From contig PEXZ01000054.1 of assembly GCA_002763345.1 (NCBI GenBank), forward strand, positions 1 through 10,287: a DNA stretch of 10,287 bases. Direction: 5' to 3'. Position numbers and translations under genes: made by a program. Below the pieces are notes generated by a model. The model was not told where the DNA came from. It ran no database searches and was given only the letters and a program-made list of their open reading frames with translations. Positions 1 through 5,475 of the stretch are shown here, piece after piece. Every line of letters starts with the position of its first letter. Within the stretch, counting starts at the first letter, position 1. This DNA comes from Candidatus Micrarchaeota archaeon CG08_land_8_20_14_0_20_59_11. GTDB taxonomy: Archaea > Micrarchaeota > Micrarchaeia > Norongarragalinales > Norongarragalinaceae.

Positions 1-42
1 AGCCGCCAAAATAAGCCCGAAAACGATTGCCTTGTGATTCAT
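1..42 (-). CDS. N-terminus of a secreted or membrane-anchored protein (partial)
   Basis: Only the first 14 codons are inside the window. They read MNHKAIVFGLILAA, a short polar start with one Lys followed by a hydrophobic run, as in a signal peptide or N-terminal membrane anchor. The start is well supported: GAGGTG lies 5 nt upstream of the ATG and a TTTATAAA box lies about 35 bp upstream. The rest of the gene is off the left edge, so no function can be given. Confidence 0.6.
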   Translation of the reverse strand, partial: MNHKAIVFGLILAA

Positions 43-74
43 CGCGACACCTCGTTAATACCTCTCAACCCTGC

Positions 75-82
75 TTTATAAA
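75..82 (-). promoter_or_regulatory. TATA box for the leftmost minus-strand gene
   Basis: TTTATAAA is a perfect palindrome and matches the archaeal TATA consensus. On the minus strand it would place transcription start near position 50, giving a leader of about 8-10 nt that includes most of the GAGGTG ribosome binding site. Because the box is palindromic it could in principle also fire to the right, but no plus-strand gene follows. Confidence 0.55.
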
Positions 83-127
83 TGTTACTTTTCAGTGGTT
101 ACAATTGGTTAGCAACAAAAGACGAGT

Positions 128-153
128 TACGACTTATCCGTACGACTTGTCGG
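128..153. repeat. 13-bp tandem direct repeat (2 copies)
   Basis: TACGACTTATCCG is followed immediately by TACGACTTGTCGG, an 11/13 match. The pair lies in the roughly 100-bp gap between the end of the ATPase gene and the promoter of the leftmost gene, about 45 bp upstream of its TATA box. It could be a regulator site or chance. No other copy was noticed in the window. Confidence 0.35.
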
Positions 154-182
154 CAGTTACTTCGGGAAAGAAAAGGGGCGGC

Positions 183-1373
183 TCACAAATCCGTGGCGCT
201 TATGAATCCGGGTTCGTCGACGAATGTCTTGGACACCACGAAATTTTCGCGCATTTTCAGGGTTTCGGCGATTTTCCCGAGCCTTCTGGCGTCCTGCGGG
301 GTTCCCGTTTCCTTTGCCTCCAAGGCGACGCCCGAATCCTTCAGGATGAAATCGACTTCAGTCCCCGAGCGGCTCCGATAATAGCGCATCCCCCCGCCGC
401 GTTTTTCGAGTTCGTTGAAAACCGCGTTCTCAAAAACCGCTCCTGAGGAAACCCGCGAGAACCGGTTCAGCACGCCCGTGTCGCACAGGTACACCTTCCG
501 TGCGCCGCCTATCTCGCGGTCCACGCTCCTGCTGAACGGCCGCACGAAGCTGGCGAAGTAGGTCGCCTCCAAAAACGAGAGGTATGAATAAACGGTGTCC
601 CTGCTGACTCCGAGTTCGGATGCCAGCCGGGTTATGCTGAGTTTCGAACCCGTGCGCTGCATGAGAAGCAGGATTAGCTCTTGGAGTTTGGACACCTCCC
701 TGAAGTCCGCAAGCGAACGCACGTCCTTTTCGAAATACGACTTGAATATGTCGTCCAGTACGGCATTCTTTTCCTCGGGGGTTTCCGAGAGAACCACGCG
801 CGGAAATCCGCCGTATGCGAGGAACTCCTCGTAAAGCTTTATGGAACGCTCGTGCGAAACGCGGTTCTTCCGTTCGTCCATTTCGCGGAATTCCGCATAA
901 AACTCCCTGGGGGTTCCCCTGAACAAAAGAAACTCCTCGAAATCCAGCGGATGCATCTCCAGCACGGTCTTCCTGCCCGCCAGGCTTTCGGGAAACAGGT
1001 TTTTCAGATAAAAACTGCTCGAACCGGTTATGAAAAACTGAACGTCATAATTGTCAAAAAGGTATTTGACCGCCTTGACCGCTTCCGGCACCGCCTGCAA
1101 TTCGTCCAGAAAAAGATACGCCTTTTCGGAATTCACCACCCCGTGAGTCCGCAGGTTCGCCCAAACATTGTCGTAGTCGAGTTCCTTGAATATCCGCTGG
1201 TTTATCGGATTCTCCAAATCCAGAAAAACCTTGTTTTTCGACGGGATTTCGTCGAAAACCTTTTTCAGCAGCGTCGTCTTCCCCACCTGCCGCATGCCCG
1301 TCAGCACCACTATCGTCTTCTTGTCCGCCCATTTGCGGATTTCCTTCAAGAGCCGCCTTTCGTAAAATACCAT
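183..1373 (-). CDS. AAA_14/DUF4143-type P-loop ATPase
   Basis: The 396-residue protein has the order typical of the archaeal/bacterial ATPase family annotated AAA_14 plus DUF4143. Walker A is GMRQVGKTT at about residues 26-34 and Walker B is YLFLDE at about 86-91. A sensor-like FITGSSS follows near 114-120. A winged-helix segment (LSITRLASELGVSRDTVYSY) lies near 245-264. A C-terminal nuclease-like GTEVDF...EAK pattern (about D341, E352, K354) completes it. The family is widespread, often multicopy and laterally transferred; its cellular role is poorly defined, so no process is assigned. I chose the ATG at 1373 over the in-frame GTG at 1382, because that GTG is itself part of the AGGTG ribosome binding site 6 nt before the ATG. 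The gene lies downstream of the permease gene on the same strand, with its own AT-rich upstream region. Confidence 0.88.
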   Translation of the reverse strand: MVFYERRLLKEIRKWADKKTIVVLTGMRQVGKTTLLKKVFDEIPSKNKVFLDLENPINQRIFKELDYDNVWANLRTHGVVNSEKAYLFLDELQAVPEAVKAVKYLFDNYDVQFFITGSSSFYLKNLFPESLAGRKTVLEMHPLDFEEFLLFRGTPREFYAEFREMDERKNRVSHERSIKLYEEFLAYGGFPRVVLSETPEEKNAVLDDIFKSYFEKDVRSLADFREVSKLQELILLLMQRTGSKLSITRLASELGVSRDTVYSYLSFLEATYFASFVRPFSRSVDREIGGARKVYLCDTGVLNRFSRVSSGAVFENAVFNELEKRGGGMRYYRSRSGTEVDFILKDSGVALEAKETGTPQDARRLGKIAETLKMRENFVVSKTFVDEPGFISATDL

Positions 1374-1407
1374 TTTAGACACCTAAGCCGACGTTTTCAA
1401 CTACATT

Positions 1408-1452
1408 TTGTCGATTACTAACCGACAATAATACTTACAAATTGTATATTTA
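1408..1452 (-). promoter_or_regulatory. Promoter region of the ATPase gene with inverted repeat
   Basis: An AT-rich TATA-like stretch, TTAAATATA on the minus strand (1444-1452), lies about 75 bp before the ATG at 1373. It is followed by an inverted repeat TTGTCG-N9-CGACAA (1408-1428). The repeat would sit close to the expected transcription start, where a bound protein could block initiation. Both are weak calls from sequence alone. Confidence 0.35.
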
Positions 1453-1493
1453 ACGTTTTCGGTGCGGCTCGGTGACCTGCCGCGCAAAACATC

Positions 1494-1520
1494 AAAAAAG
1501 AGCGCGCCGACCCGCGCGCT
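1494..1520 (-). terminator. Hairpin plus U-tract terminator of the permease gene
   Basis: On the minus strand AGCGCGC (loop GGGTCG) GCGCGCT forms a perfect 7-bp GC stem and is followed directly by CTTTTTT. The stem begins inside the TAG stop codon of the permease gene (1519-1521). It separates that gene from the ATPase gene downstream on the same strand. Confidence 0.65.
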
Positions 1521-2409
1521 ATTTATCGCCTTTGCGGAGGACGAGCTGCAGAACTGCGAGAAGGGCGTTGCTCAGGACGGTGTAGACGACTGGGCCCGCT
1601 ATGGCTGCCGGGCCGAACGCGGATGCGAGGGTTATCGCCAGCGCGGTATTCTTCACCGACGAGGTGACGCCCAGCGCGATGCTCTCCTCGCGGCTTTTTC
1701 CGTACAGCCAGCCGACTGCGAAAGGAATCGCGCAGAACGCCAGCGCAGGCACGGCGAGCCAGAGCATGAGCTGGATGTTCGCGAATACGAACGCGGAACT
1801 CGGCGCAATCGTGCCCCACATCAGGAGCGCGATTATGATTGTGTTGATGCCGCGGCCGTGCGCCAGCAGCGGCTTTTCCACTGCGGGAATGCGGGCAACG
1901 GCGAGCTTCGCGACTAGAAAGGGAAGCACAACCGCGAGCGCTATGGTCTGACCGATTGCCCAGGGATTGACGGACATGTGCGCTCCTGCGAACAGGACGA
2001 CGAGCAGAGGCGTCAGCACGACGCTGAGCAGGTTCGAGAGCGTCGTGAGGGGGAGTGCGAGCGCCGCCCTGCCGCCGAACAGTTCCGCGAGGAACGTCGT
2101 GGAGATTGCCGAGGGCGCAACCGCGATTATGACGAGCCCGAGGAGCACGTCCTTGTCGAAGAAGCCGTTGAATATGTACGCCGTGGCTCCCACGAGGATG
2201 AACTGCACGAAAAGCACGAACAGCGTCGTGCGCCAGTCCCTCGCGCATTTCTTCAGCTCCCCCGGGTTTATCGAGAGGCTGCTGATGAGCATCAGCAGCG
2301 CCAGAAGCGGCAGCACGAACGGCCCGATGCAGGCGCCGGGCGCGGGCAGGAACAGGCCGAGGGCTATGCCCAGCAGCACGAACAGCCAGAAATACCGTCC
2401 GGCGTCCAT
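1519..2409 (-). CDS. Bile acid:sodium symporter (BASS/SBF)-like permease
   Basis: The 296-residue protein is almost entirely hydrophobic, with about nine to ten predicted membrane helices, matching the usual length of prokaryotic BASS-family carriers. Two family-like crossover segments are visible: APSAISTTFLAELFGG near residues 98-113, and GVTSSVKNTALAITLA near 247-262, which resembles the conserved TM9 'N-x-ALA' region. Such carriers move bile acids, pantoate, pyruvate or other organic anions, generally with sodium; related superfamily members move arsenite. The substrate cannot be read from this sequence. The ATG at 2409 is about 26 bp from a TTTTTAAGC box, which fits a leaderless transcript. 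The gene ends in TAG inside a hairpin terminator. Confidence 0.82.
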   Translation of the reverse strand: MDAGRYFWLFVLLGIALGLFLPAPGACIGPFVLPLLALLMLISSLSINPGELKKCARDWRTTLFVLFVQFILVGATAYIFNGFFDKDVLLGLVIIAVAPSAISTTFLAELFGGRAALALPLTTLSNLLSVVLTPLLVVLFAGAHMSVNPWAIGQTIALAVVLPFLVAKLAVARIPAVEKPLLAHGRGINTIIIALLMWGTIAPSSAFVFANIQLMLWLAVPALAFCAIPFAVGWLYGKSREESIALGVTSSVKNTALAITLASAFGPAAIAGPVVYTVLSNALLAVLQLVLRKGDK

Positions 2410-2416
2410 GAAAACG

Positions 2417-2440
2417 GTTTTAAGCCGCCGCGCTTAAAAA
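2417..2440. promoter_or_regulatory. Mirrored divergent TATA promoters
   Basis: The 36-bp gap between the permease ATG (2409, minus) and the next plus-strand ATG (2446) holds an inverted repeat: GTTTTAAGC, spacer CGCCGC, GCTTAAAAAC. Each arm can act as a TATA box, one for each strand. The box-to-ATG distance is about 25-27 bp in both directions, the normal archaeal spacing, so both transcripts would begin at or next to their ATG. Confidence 0.5.
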
Positions 2441-2445
2441 CAGTC

Positions 2446-2604
2446 ATGTTCCCGAAAATGGATCGCACTTTTTGCTCGCGCTGCTGCGCTCGCAAAACCT
2501 GCACTAAAAGCGGGGAGGAGAATCAGGAGGAACTTGAAACTGAAGGGGAGGGCGCTCCCTCCCCTGCGGTTCAGCGCAAAACCTGCACTAAAACGGTGAT
2601 TTGA
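2446..2604 (+). CDS. Possible 52-residue Cys-containing leader ORF before NAC
   Basis: The frame begins MFPKMD, identical to the first six residues of the NAC protein, because its first 19 bp duplicate the NAC start. It then departs into a Cys-rich stretch (TFCSRCCARKTCTK), an acidic stretch, and a second RKTCTK motif created by an in-frame 84-bp-spaced repeat. Its TGA overlaps the NAC ATG as TGATG, and the plus-strand TATA box at about 2417-2423 sits 25 bp before its ATG. These points suggest that it starts the transcript and may be translated and coupled to NAC. It may equally be a by-product of an insertion or duplication with no functional peptide. No protein family was recognised. Confidence 0.35.
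   Translation: MFPKMDRTFCSRCCARKTCTKSGEENQEELETEGEGAPSPAVQRKTCTKTVI
2470..2497. other. Imperfect hairpin in the segment before NAC
   Basis: TTTTGC pairs with GCAAAA and GCGC pairs with GCGC, separated by a TC/TC internal mismatch, with loop TGCT. In RNA it would form near the 5' end of the expected NAC transcript. The shape resembles small palindromic repeat elements, but no second copy is present in this window. Confidence 0.5.
2491..2593. repeat. 19-bp direct repeats within the segment before NAC
   Basis: CGCAAAACCTGCACTAAAA occurs at 2491-2509 and at 2575-2593, a perfect match 84 bp (28 codons) apart. The second copy ends just before the GGTGAT ribosome binding site of the NAC gene. Because the spacing is in frame, the leader ORF carries RKTCTK twice. 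Confidence 0.8.
2544..2565. other. Strong 9-bp GC-rich hairpin in the NAC leader
   Basis: AGGGGAGGG, loop CGCT, CCCTCCCCT is a perfect 9-bp stem. It lies 39 bp before the NAC ATG. It is not followed by a T-tract, so it is not an obvious terminator. In mRNA it could slow ribosomes or control access to the NAC start. Confidence 0.65.
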
Positions 2605-2945
2605 TGTTCCCGAAAATGGATCCCCGACAGATGGCTAAGATGATGTCGCAGATGGGCATCAGGAACGAGAGCGTGGATGCGGCGCGGGTTGTAATCGAAA
2701 AAACGGACGGCTCGAAGATAGTCGTGGAACCCGCCTCCGTAACCGCCATCGACATGCAGGGGCAGAAATCCTTTCAGGTAGCGGGCGCAATACGCGAGGA
2801 GAAAGCCGAAGGCAAGGCGGAAGAGGAAACGGACGCGGACATAATAACGAAGGAATGCGGTTGCAGCAGGGAAACCGCTGAAAAAACACTCGCCGAAACG
2901 GGCGGCGATTTGGCCGAGGCAATCCTGAAACTCAAAAAAGAGTGA
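2604..2945 (+). CDS. nac: Archaeal nascent polypeptide-associated complex protein (NAC)
   Basis: The 113-residue protein matches archaeal NAC in length and layout. An N-terminal Met-rich helix (MFPKMDPRQMAKMMSQMGI) is followed by the NAC beta domain (about residues 22-62, with VVIEKTDGSKIVVEPASVTAI), a charged linker, and a C-terminal UBA domain (about 78-113, with ECGCSRETAEKTLAETGGDLAEAI). Archaeal NAC forms a homodimer that binds ribosomes and emerging polypeptides. The ATG at 2604 is preferred to the TTG just before it because GGTGAT lies 3 nt upstream and the MFPKMDPRQ start is typical. The gene begins inside the stop codon of the upstream leader ORF. A T-rich run at about 2982-3008 may end its transcript, converging on the small minus-strand gene. 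Confidence 0.93.
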   Translation: MFPKMDPRQMAKMMSQMGIRNESVDAARVVIEKTDGSKIVVEPASVTAIDMQGQKSFQVAGAIREEKAEGKAEEETDADIITKECGCSRETAEKTLAETGGDLAEAILKLKKE

Positions 2946-2977
2946 AAGGGAAAAACAAACAAAAAGGCAATCGGGAG

Positions 2978-3052
2978 TTATCTCTTCTTTTTCTTCGCCT
3001 TCTTCTTGACGGGTTTCTTCTTCGTTCCGCAACAGCAGCATCCGCAGGTCAT
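2978..3052 (-). CDS. 24-residue Cys/Lys-rich peptide
   Basis: The peptide consists of two opposed parts. An N-terminal cluster MTCGCCCCGT holds five Cys in six positions (3 and 5-8), and a basic tail (from residue 11) has ten Lys and one Arg in 14 residues. It is preceded by a near-ideal ribosome binding site, GGAGGTGA, 4 nt from the ATG, and by ATAAAAAG (3087-3095) at promoter distance, so expression is likely despite the small size. The Cys cluster could bind a metal ion and the tail could bind nucleic acid or ribosomes. No family was recognised, so both are inference. It lies between the convergent NAC gene and the galT gene upstream on the same strand. Confidence 0.7.
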   Translation of the reverse strand: MTCGCCCCGTKKKPVKKKAKKKKR

Positions 3053-3086
3053 CTTGTCACCTCCGCATCAGCAAGTACGTTCCAGG

Positions 3087-3095
3087 ACTTTTTAT
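3087..3095 (-). promoter_or_regulatory. TATA box of the small Cys/Lys peptide gene
   Basis: CATAAAAAGT on the minus strand lies about 40 bp before the ATG at 3052. It predicts transcription start near 3066-3068 and a leader of about 15 nt that carries the GGAGGTGA site (3057-3064). It lies in the gap after the galT stop codon, so the peptide gene has its own promoter and does not depend only on readthrough. Confidence 0.5.
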
Positions 3096-3107
3096 GCCTG
3101 CCGATTT

Positions 3108-4052
3108 TCATTTCCGTCCGCCCAGAATCGCGAGCGCGCTCCTTTCCGTAGTCGTGTTCAGCACAGGTCCCGCGCCAAGCTCGACGGCGCCCCATATGGG
3201 CTTGCGCGGATAAATCTCGGCGTGGAAGTGGAAGTCCGCACCTTTCGGCGCCGAGTGGAATGCGATGTTGTACGACTCCTCGAAGCCCGAGATGCGCCTC
3301 ACGCATTCCTGAAGCATCAGCATGAACGACTGCGCCTCCGCGTCGTTCAAGTCGCGTATTGAGCGTTTGTGCTCCTTCGCAATCACCCACGTCTCGCACG
3401 GGAAGTGCGCGAACGACGGGCAGAGCGCGACGAAGTGCCCGCTCTCCAGCAGGACGTTCTTCCGTTCCTCCTTGAGCAGTTTGCAGAAAACGCAGTGCCC
3501 TTTTTTGCTCTTCGCCGCCTCGGCCGCAATCATCCCGGGCACAAACGGCCATGAAGTTATCTGCGAGTGCTCGTGTCCGATGCTTGCGCCGCTCTTGGCG
3601 CCGTGGTTCTTGAAGATGAAGACGCACCTGACGTCCTTGCGGGAGCGCAGCTCGTCGTATCGCGCTCGGTACGTTTCCCAGAGGAGCATGAGCTGTTGGT
3701 TGGAATAGTCCTGGAACAGTTCGGCGTGTCTGGGAGTCTCGACAATCACCTCGTGGTCGCCGAACGCGGGCGCGGTTCCATCCTTCCATGCAAACCTGCC
3801 CTTGCGCTTCAGCGCGGAATACAGGTTCTGGAAGACGCGGGTTCGCCACCCTGCACGGCGCGCCGTCATTCTAGCAGGCGCGCCACGCAACCGATCGTAC
3901 GGAAGCGCGAAAACAGTCGGGGGGGTCATGCGCTCGTTCCCGCGGCAGAAGGGACAGCCCTTTTTCACGCCGTGCGTCGGCCGCATCGAACGTTCGTCAG
4001 CCATCACCACGAGCGCGCCCTTGGTTTCGTCCTTGCGGAATTCGAGCGTCAT
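3108..4052 (-). CDS. galT: Galactose-1-phosphate uridylyltransferase
   Basis: This enzyme of the Leloir pathway exchanges UMP between UDP-glucose and galactose-1-phosphate through a covalent histidine-UMP intermediate. The 314-residue protein has both halves of the HIT-superfamily fold. Zinc-type CPFC is at C33/C36 and the active-site segment is NHGAKSGASIGHEHSQ. H162 is the predicted nucleophile, H160 its partner, and Q164 matches the conserved Gln of the family. The second half starts with CVFC (C187/C190) and ends with FHFHAEI (H275/H277). The motif is HEH where the well-studied bacterial and human enzymes have HPH, so some substrate latitude (another hexose-1-phosphate or an ADP-sugar) is possible. 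The TATA box at about 4073-4080 implies a leaderless mRNA. Confidence 0.9.
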   Translation of the reverse strand: MTLEFRKDETKGALVVMADERSMRPTHGVKKGCPFCRGNERMTPPTVFALPYDRLRGAPARMTARRAGWRTRVFQNLYSALKRKGRFAWKDGTAPAFGDHEVIVETPRHAELFQDYSNQQLMLLWETYRARYDELRSRKDVRCVFIFKNHGAKSGASIGHEHSQITSWPFVPGMIAAEAAKSKKGHCVFCKLLKEERKNVLLESGHFVALCPSFAHFPCETWVIAKEHKRSIRDLNDAEAQSFMLMLQECVRRISGFEESYNIAFHSAPKGADFHFHAEIYPRKPIWGAVELGAGPVLNTTTERSALAILGGRK

Positions 4053-4072
4053 GAATTGAGAACGCGGCGCGT

Positions 4073-4080
4073 CTTTTTAA
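4073..4080 (-). promoter_or_regulatory. TATA box of galT, overlapping the ZIP stop codon
   Basis: TTAAAAAG on the minus strand is centred about 24 bp before the galT ATG and contains the TAA stop of the ZIP gene (4077-4079). It gives galT its own leaderless start even though it follows the ZIP gene on the same strand. Some cotranscription from the ZIP promoter remains possible. Confidence 0.5.
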
Positions 4081-4820
4081 GCTTCGCCGAACAGGGCGCT
4101 CGCGCCGACTATGACCAGTATTCCGCACGCGAACGCGAGCAGTTGCAGGACGGACTTCCCGCCCACGACCTGCTTGTGCATCTCGGGAATCAAATCACTG
4201 CAAGCGATGTAGATGAATCCGCCGGCTCCGAACGAGAGCAGGAACGGCGAGAACGCTTCGGGGTTGCTGACGCCGAGAAGCACGATCAGCGCGCCCGCAA
4301 TTGCGGTGAGCGCGATGAGGAAATTGTACGCGAGCGCCTTCAGCTTCGACATGCCGCCGTACAGAAGGATGCTGAAGTCGCCGAGTTCCTGCGGGATTTC
4401 GTGCGCGATTATCGCGATGGTGGTGACGATTCCTATGTCGCGGTTCGTCATGAACGCCGCCGCGATTACCATGCCGTCTATGAGGTTGTGCAGGCCGTCT
4501 CCGACGAGGCTGAGCGTGGTGAACGCGTGCGCGTCGCATTTCCCCTTATGGCAGTGGTACCAGTGCAGGAACTTTTCGAGCACGAAAAAGGCGGTGATGC
4601 CCGCTATCGCGTAGGCGAGTATCCCGGCGCCGGCGGCTTCGACCGCTTCGGGAAGCAAATCGAGGAACGCGGCGCCCACCATCGAGCCCGCGGCGAAGCT
4701 TATCATATAGAAAAGCACGGCGTCGAGGTTCTTGCGCTTGAAAACAAGGGAAACCGCGCCGATGAGCGACGCGGCGCTAACCGCGGAAACCGCCGCAATC
4801 GTCAGCCAGAATGCGTCCAT
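4077..4820 (-). CDS. ZIP-family divalent metal transporter
   Basis: The 247-residue membrane protein carries the two metal-site helices that define ZIP carriers. One is LVGDGLHNLIDG, with H111, N112 and D115 in TM4, and the other is HEIPQELGD, with H140, E141 and E145 in TM5. Eight helices are expected. The loop between TM3 and TM4 is short but metal-binding in character (HWYHCHKGKCDAH, residues 86-98). ZIP proteins bring Zn, Fe or Mn into the cytoplasm; the sequence does not decide which. The divergent neighbour is rubrerythrin, a diiron protein, and the two genes appear to share one TATA box, which makes iron plausible. The ATG at 4820 sits 26 bp from that box, which implies a leaderless transcript. 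Confidence 0.9.
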   Translation of the reverse strand: MDAFWLTIAAVSAVSAASLIGAVSLVFKRKNLDAVLFYMISFAAGSMVGAAFLDLLPEAVEAAGAGILAYAIAGITAFFVLEKFLHWYHCHKGKCDAHAFTTLSLVGDGLHNLIDGMVIAAAFMTNRDIGIVTTIAIIAHEIPQELGDFSILLYGGMSKLKALAYNFLIALTAIAGALIVLLGVSNPEAFSPFLLSFGAGGFIYIACSDLIPEMHKQVVGGKSVLQLLAFACGILVIVGASALFGEA

Positions 4821-4842
4821 GGCAATCCTTTCGCCGGATAGA

Positions 4843-4850
4843 TTTATAAG
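4843..4850. promoter_or_regulatory. Single TATA box shared by the divergent ZIP and rubrerythrin genes
   Basis: TTTATAAG, with a palindromic TTATAA core (4844-4849), is the only good TATA candidate in the 65-bp gap. To the left it is 26 bp from the ZIP ATG (leaderless). To the right it predicts a start near 4873, giving the rubrerythrin mRNA a leader of about 13 nt that carries GGGGTG. Confidence 0.55.
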
Positions 4851-4885
4851 AATGTGGTGCGTAACGGATGCGGGGGGTGCGGAAT

Positions 4886-5410
4886 ATGGCGTCTACTGAA
4901 GAGAATCTCAAGGCGGCTTTTTCCGGGGAGAGCATGGCGCGCAACAAGTACGATTATTTCGCGAAGCAGGCGCGCAAGGAAGGGCTGATAGGCGTGGCGA
5001 TGACGTTCGAGGAAACCGCGCTGAACGAGATGCAGCACGCGAAGGACGAATTCAAGCTCACCGGCGGGCTCGGGGACACTAAGGCGAACCTGCGCGCCGC
5101 CATAGAGGGCGAACACTACGAAACCTCAGAGATGTACCCCTCCTTCGCCAGCCAGGCGGACAAGGACGGGAATGCGGACGCGTCGAAGCTTTTCCGGGCA
5201 GTCGCAAGAGTGGAGGCGAAGCACGAGGAGCGCTACAAAAAGATTCTGGCGCGCCTCGAAGCAGGAACGCTGTACAAGCGCGACGCGCCGATAGAGTGGA
5301 AGTGCTCGAAGTGCGGCTACGTGCACGTGGGCGTCGAGCCGCCGGAGAAGTGCCCTTCGTGCAAGCACGAAAGAGGGTATTATTGGCCGAAGAATGAGTC
5401 GGATTTGTAA
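4886..5410 (+). CDS. rbr: Rubrerythrin (diiron ferritin-like domain plus rubredoxin domain)
   Basis: Rubrerythrin reduces hydrogen peroxide in the cytoplasm of anaerobes and microaerophiles, passing electrons from a rubredoxin-type FeCys4 centre to a diiron site. The 174-residue protein has a four-helix domain with the expected ligands: E15, E48 and H51 (ExxH), E76/E79 in GEHYETSEMYP, and E110/H113 in EAKHEERY. The C-terminal rubredoxin domain has C140/C143 and C156/C159. The family normally begins with a motif like STEENLKAAFSGE, so I chose the ATG at 4886, which follows GGGGTG by about 7 nt; the in-frame ATG at 4868 lies before the predicted transcription start. The gene ends in a hairpin terminator. 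Confidence 0.95.
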   Translation: MASTEENLKAAFSGESMARNKYDYFAKQARKEGLIGVAMTFEETALNEMQHAKDEFKLTGGLGDTKANLRAAIEGEHYETSEMYPSFASQADKDGNADASKLFRAVARVEAKHEERYKKILARLEAGTLYKRDAPIEWKCSKCGYVHVGVEPPEKCPSCKHERGYYWPKNESDL

Positions 5411-5420
5411 GTGTCCCCTA

Positions 5421-5458
5421 GCGCAACTCTTTTATTCGGTTGCGCGTTGTTTTTGTTC
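5421..5458 (+). terminator. Hairpin plus T-tract after rubrerythrin; may overlap the transketolase promoter
   Basis: GCGCAAC (5421-5427) and GTTGCGC (5439-5445) form a perfect 7-bp stem, followed by GTTGTTTTTGTTCTC. This fits an intrinsic terminator 10 bp after the rubrerythrin stop. The loop contains TCTTTTATT, the only TATA-like stretch at the right distance upstream of the transketolase start. The hairpin may therefore also overlap that promoter. Confidence 0.6.
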
Positions 5459-5475
5459 TCGGTGGGAGGGATAAG

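Larger units (their letters stand above)
2446..2622. repeat. 19-bp direct repeats bounding a 158-bp segment
   Basis: ATGTTCCCGAAAATGGATC occurs at 2446-2464 and again, perfectly, at 2604-2622, where it is the start of the NAC coding sequence. The repeat period is 158 bp, which is not a multiple of three. The arrangement looks like an insertion or tandem duplication that separated the original start and promoter from the gene. Confidence 0.8.

Noticed and set aside
1374..1382. GTG at 1382 as start of the ATPase
   Set aside because: The GTG is part of the AGGTG ribosome binding site for the ATG at 1373.
2446..2622. The repeats before NAC as a CRISPR array
   Set aside because: There are only two copies of each of two different repeats, with unequal nesting and no spacer pattern.
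3567..4841. A long plus-strand open frame of more than 400 codons opposite galT and the ZIP gene
   Set aside because: It is the antisense of two well-recognised genes in GC-rich DNA, its product is Arg/Glu-rich without domains, and it lacks a promoter or ribosome binding site.
4868..4885. ATG at 4868 as start of rubrerythrin
   Set aside because: It lies at or before the predicted transcription start, the added residues are not family-like, and the purine run between the two ATGs serves the ATG at 4886.
5440..5475. TTG at 5440 as start of the transketolase N-terminal subunit
   Set aside because: It lies in the terminator hairpin; the extra residues are unlike the family and translate the ribosome binding site itself.
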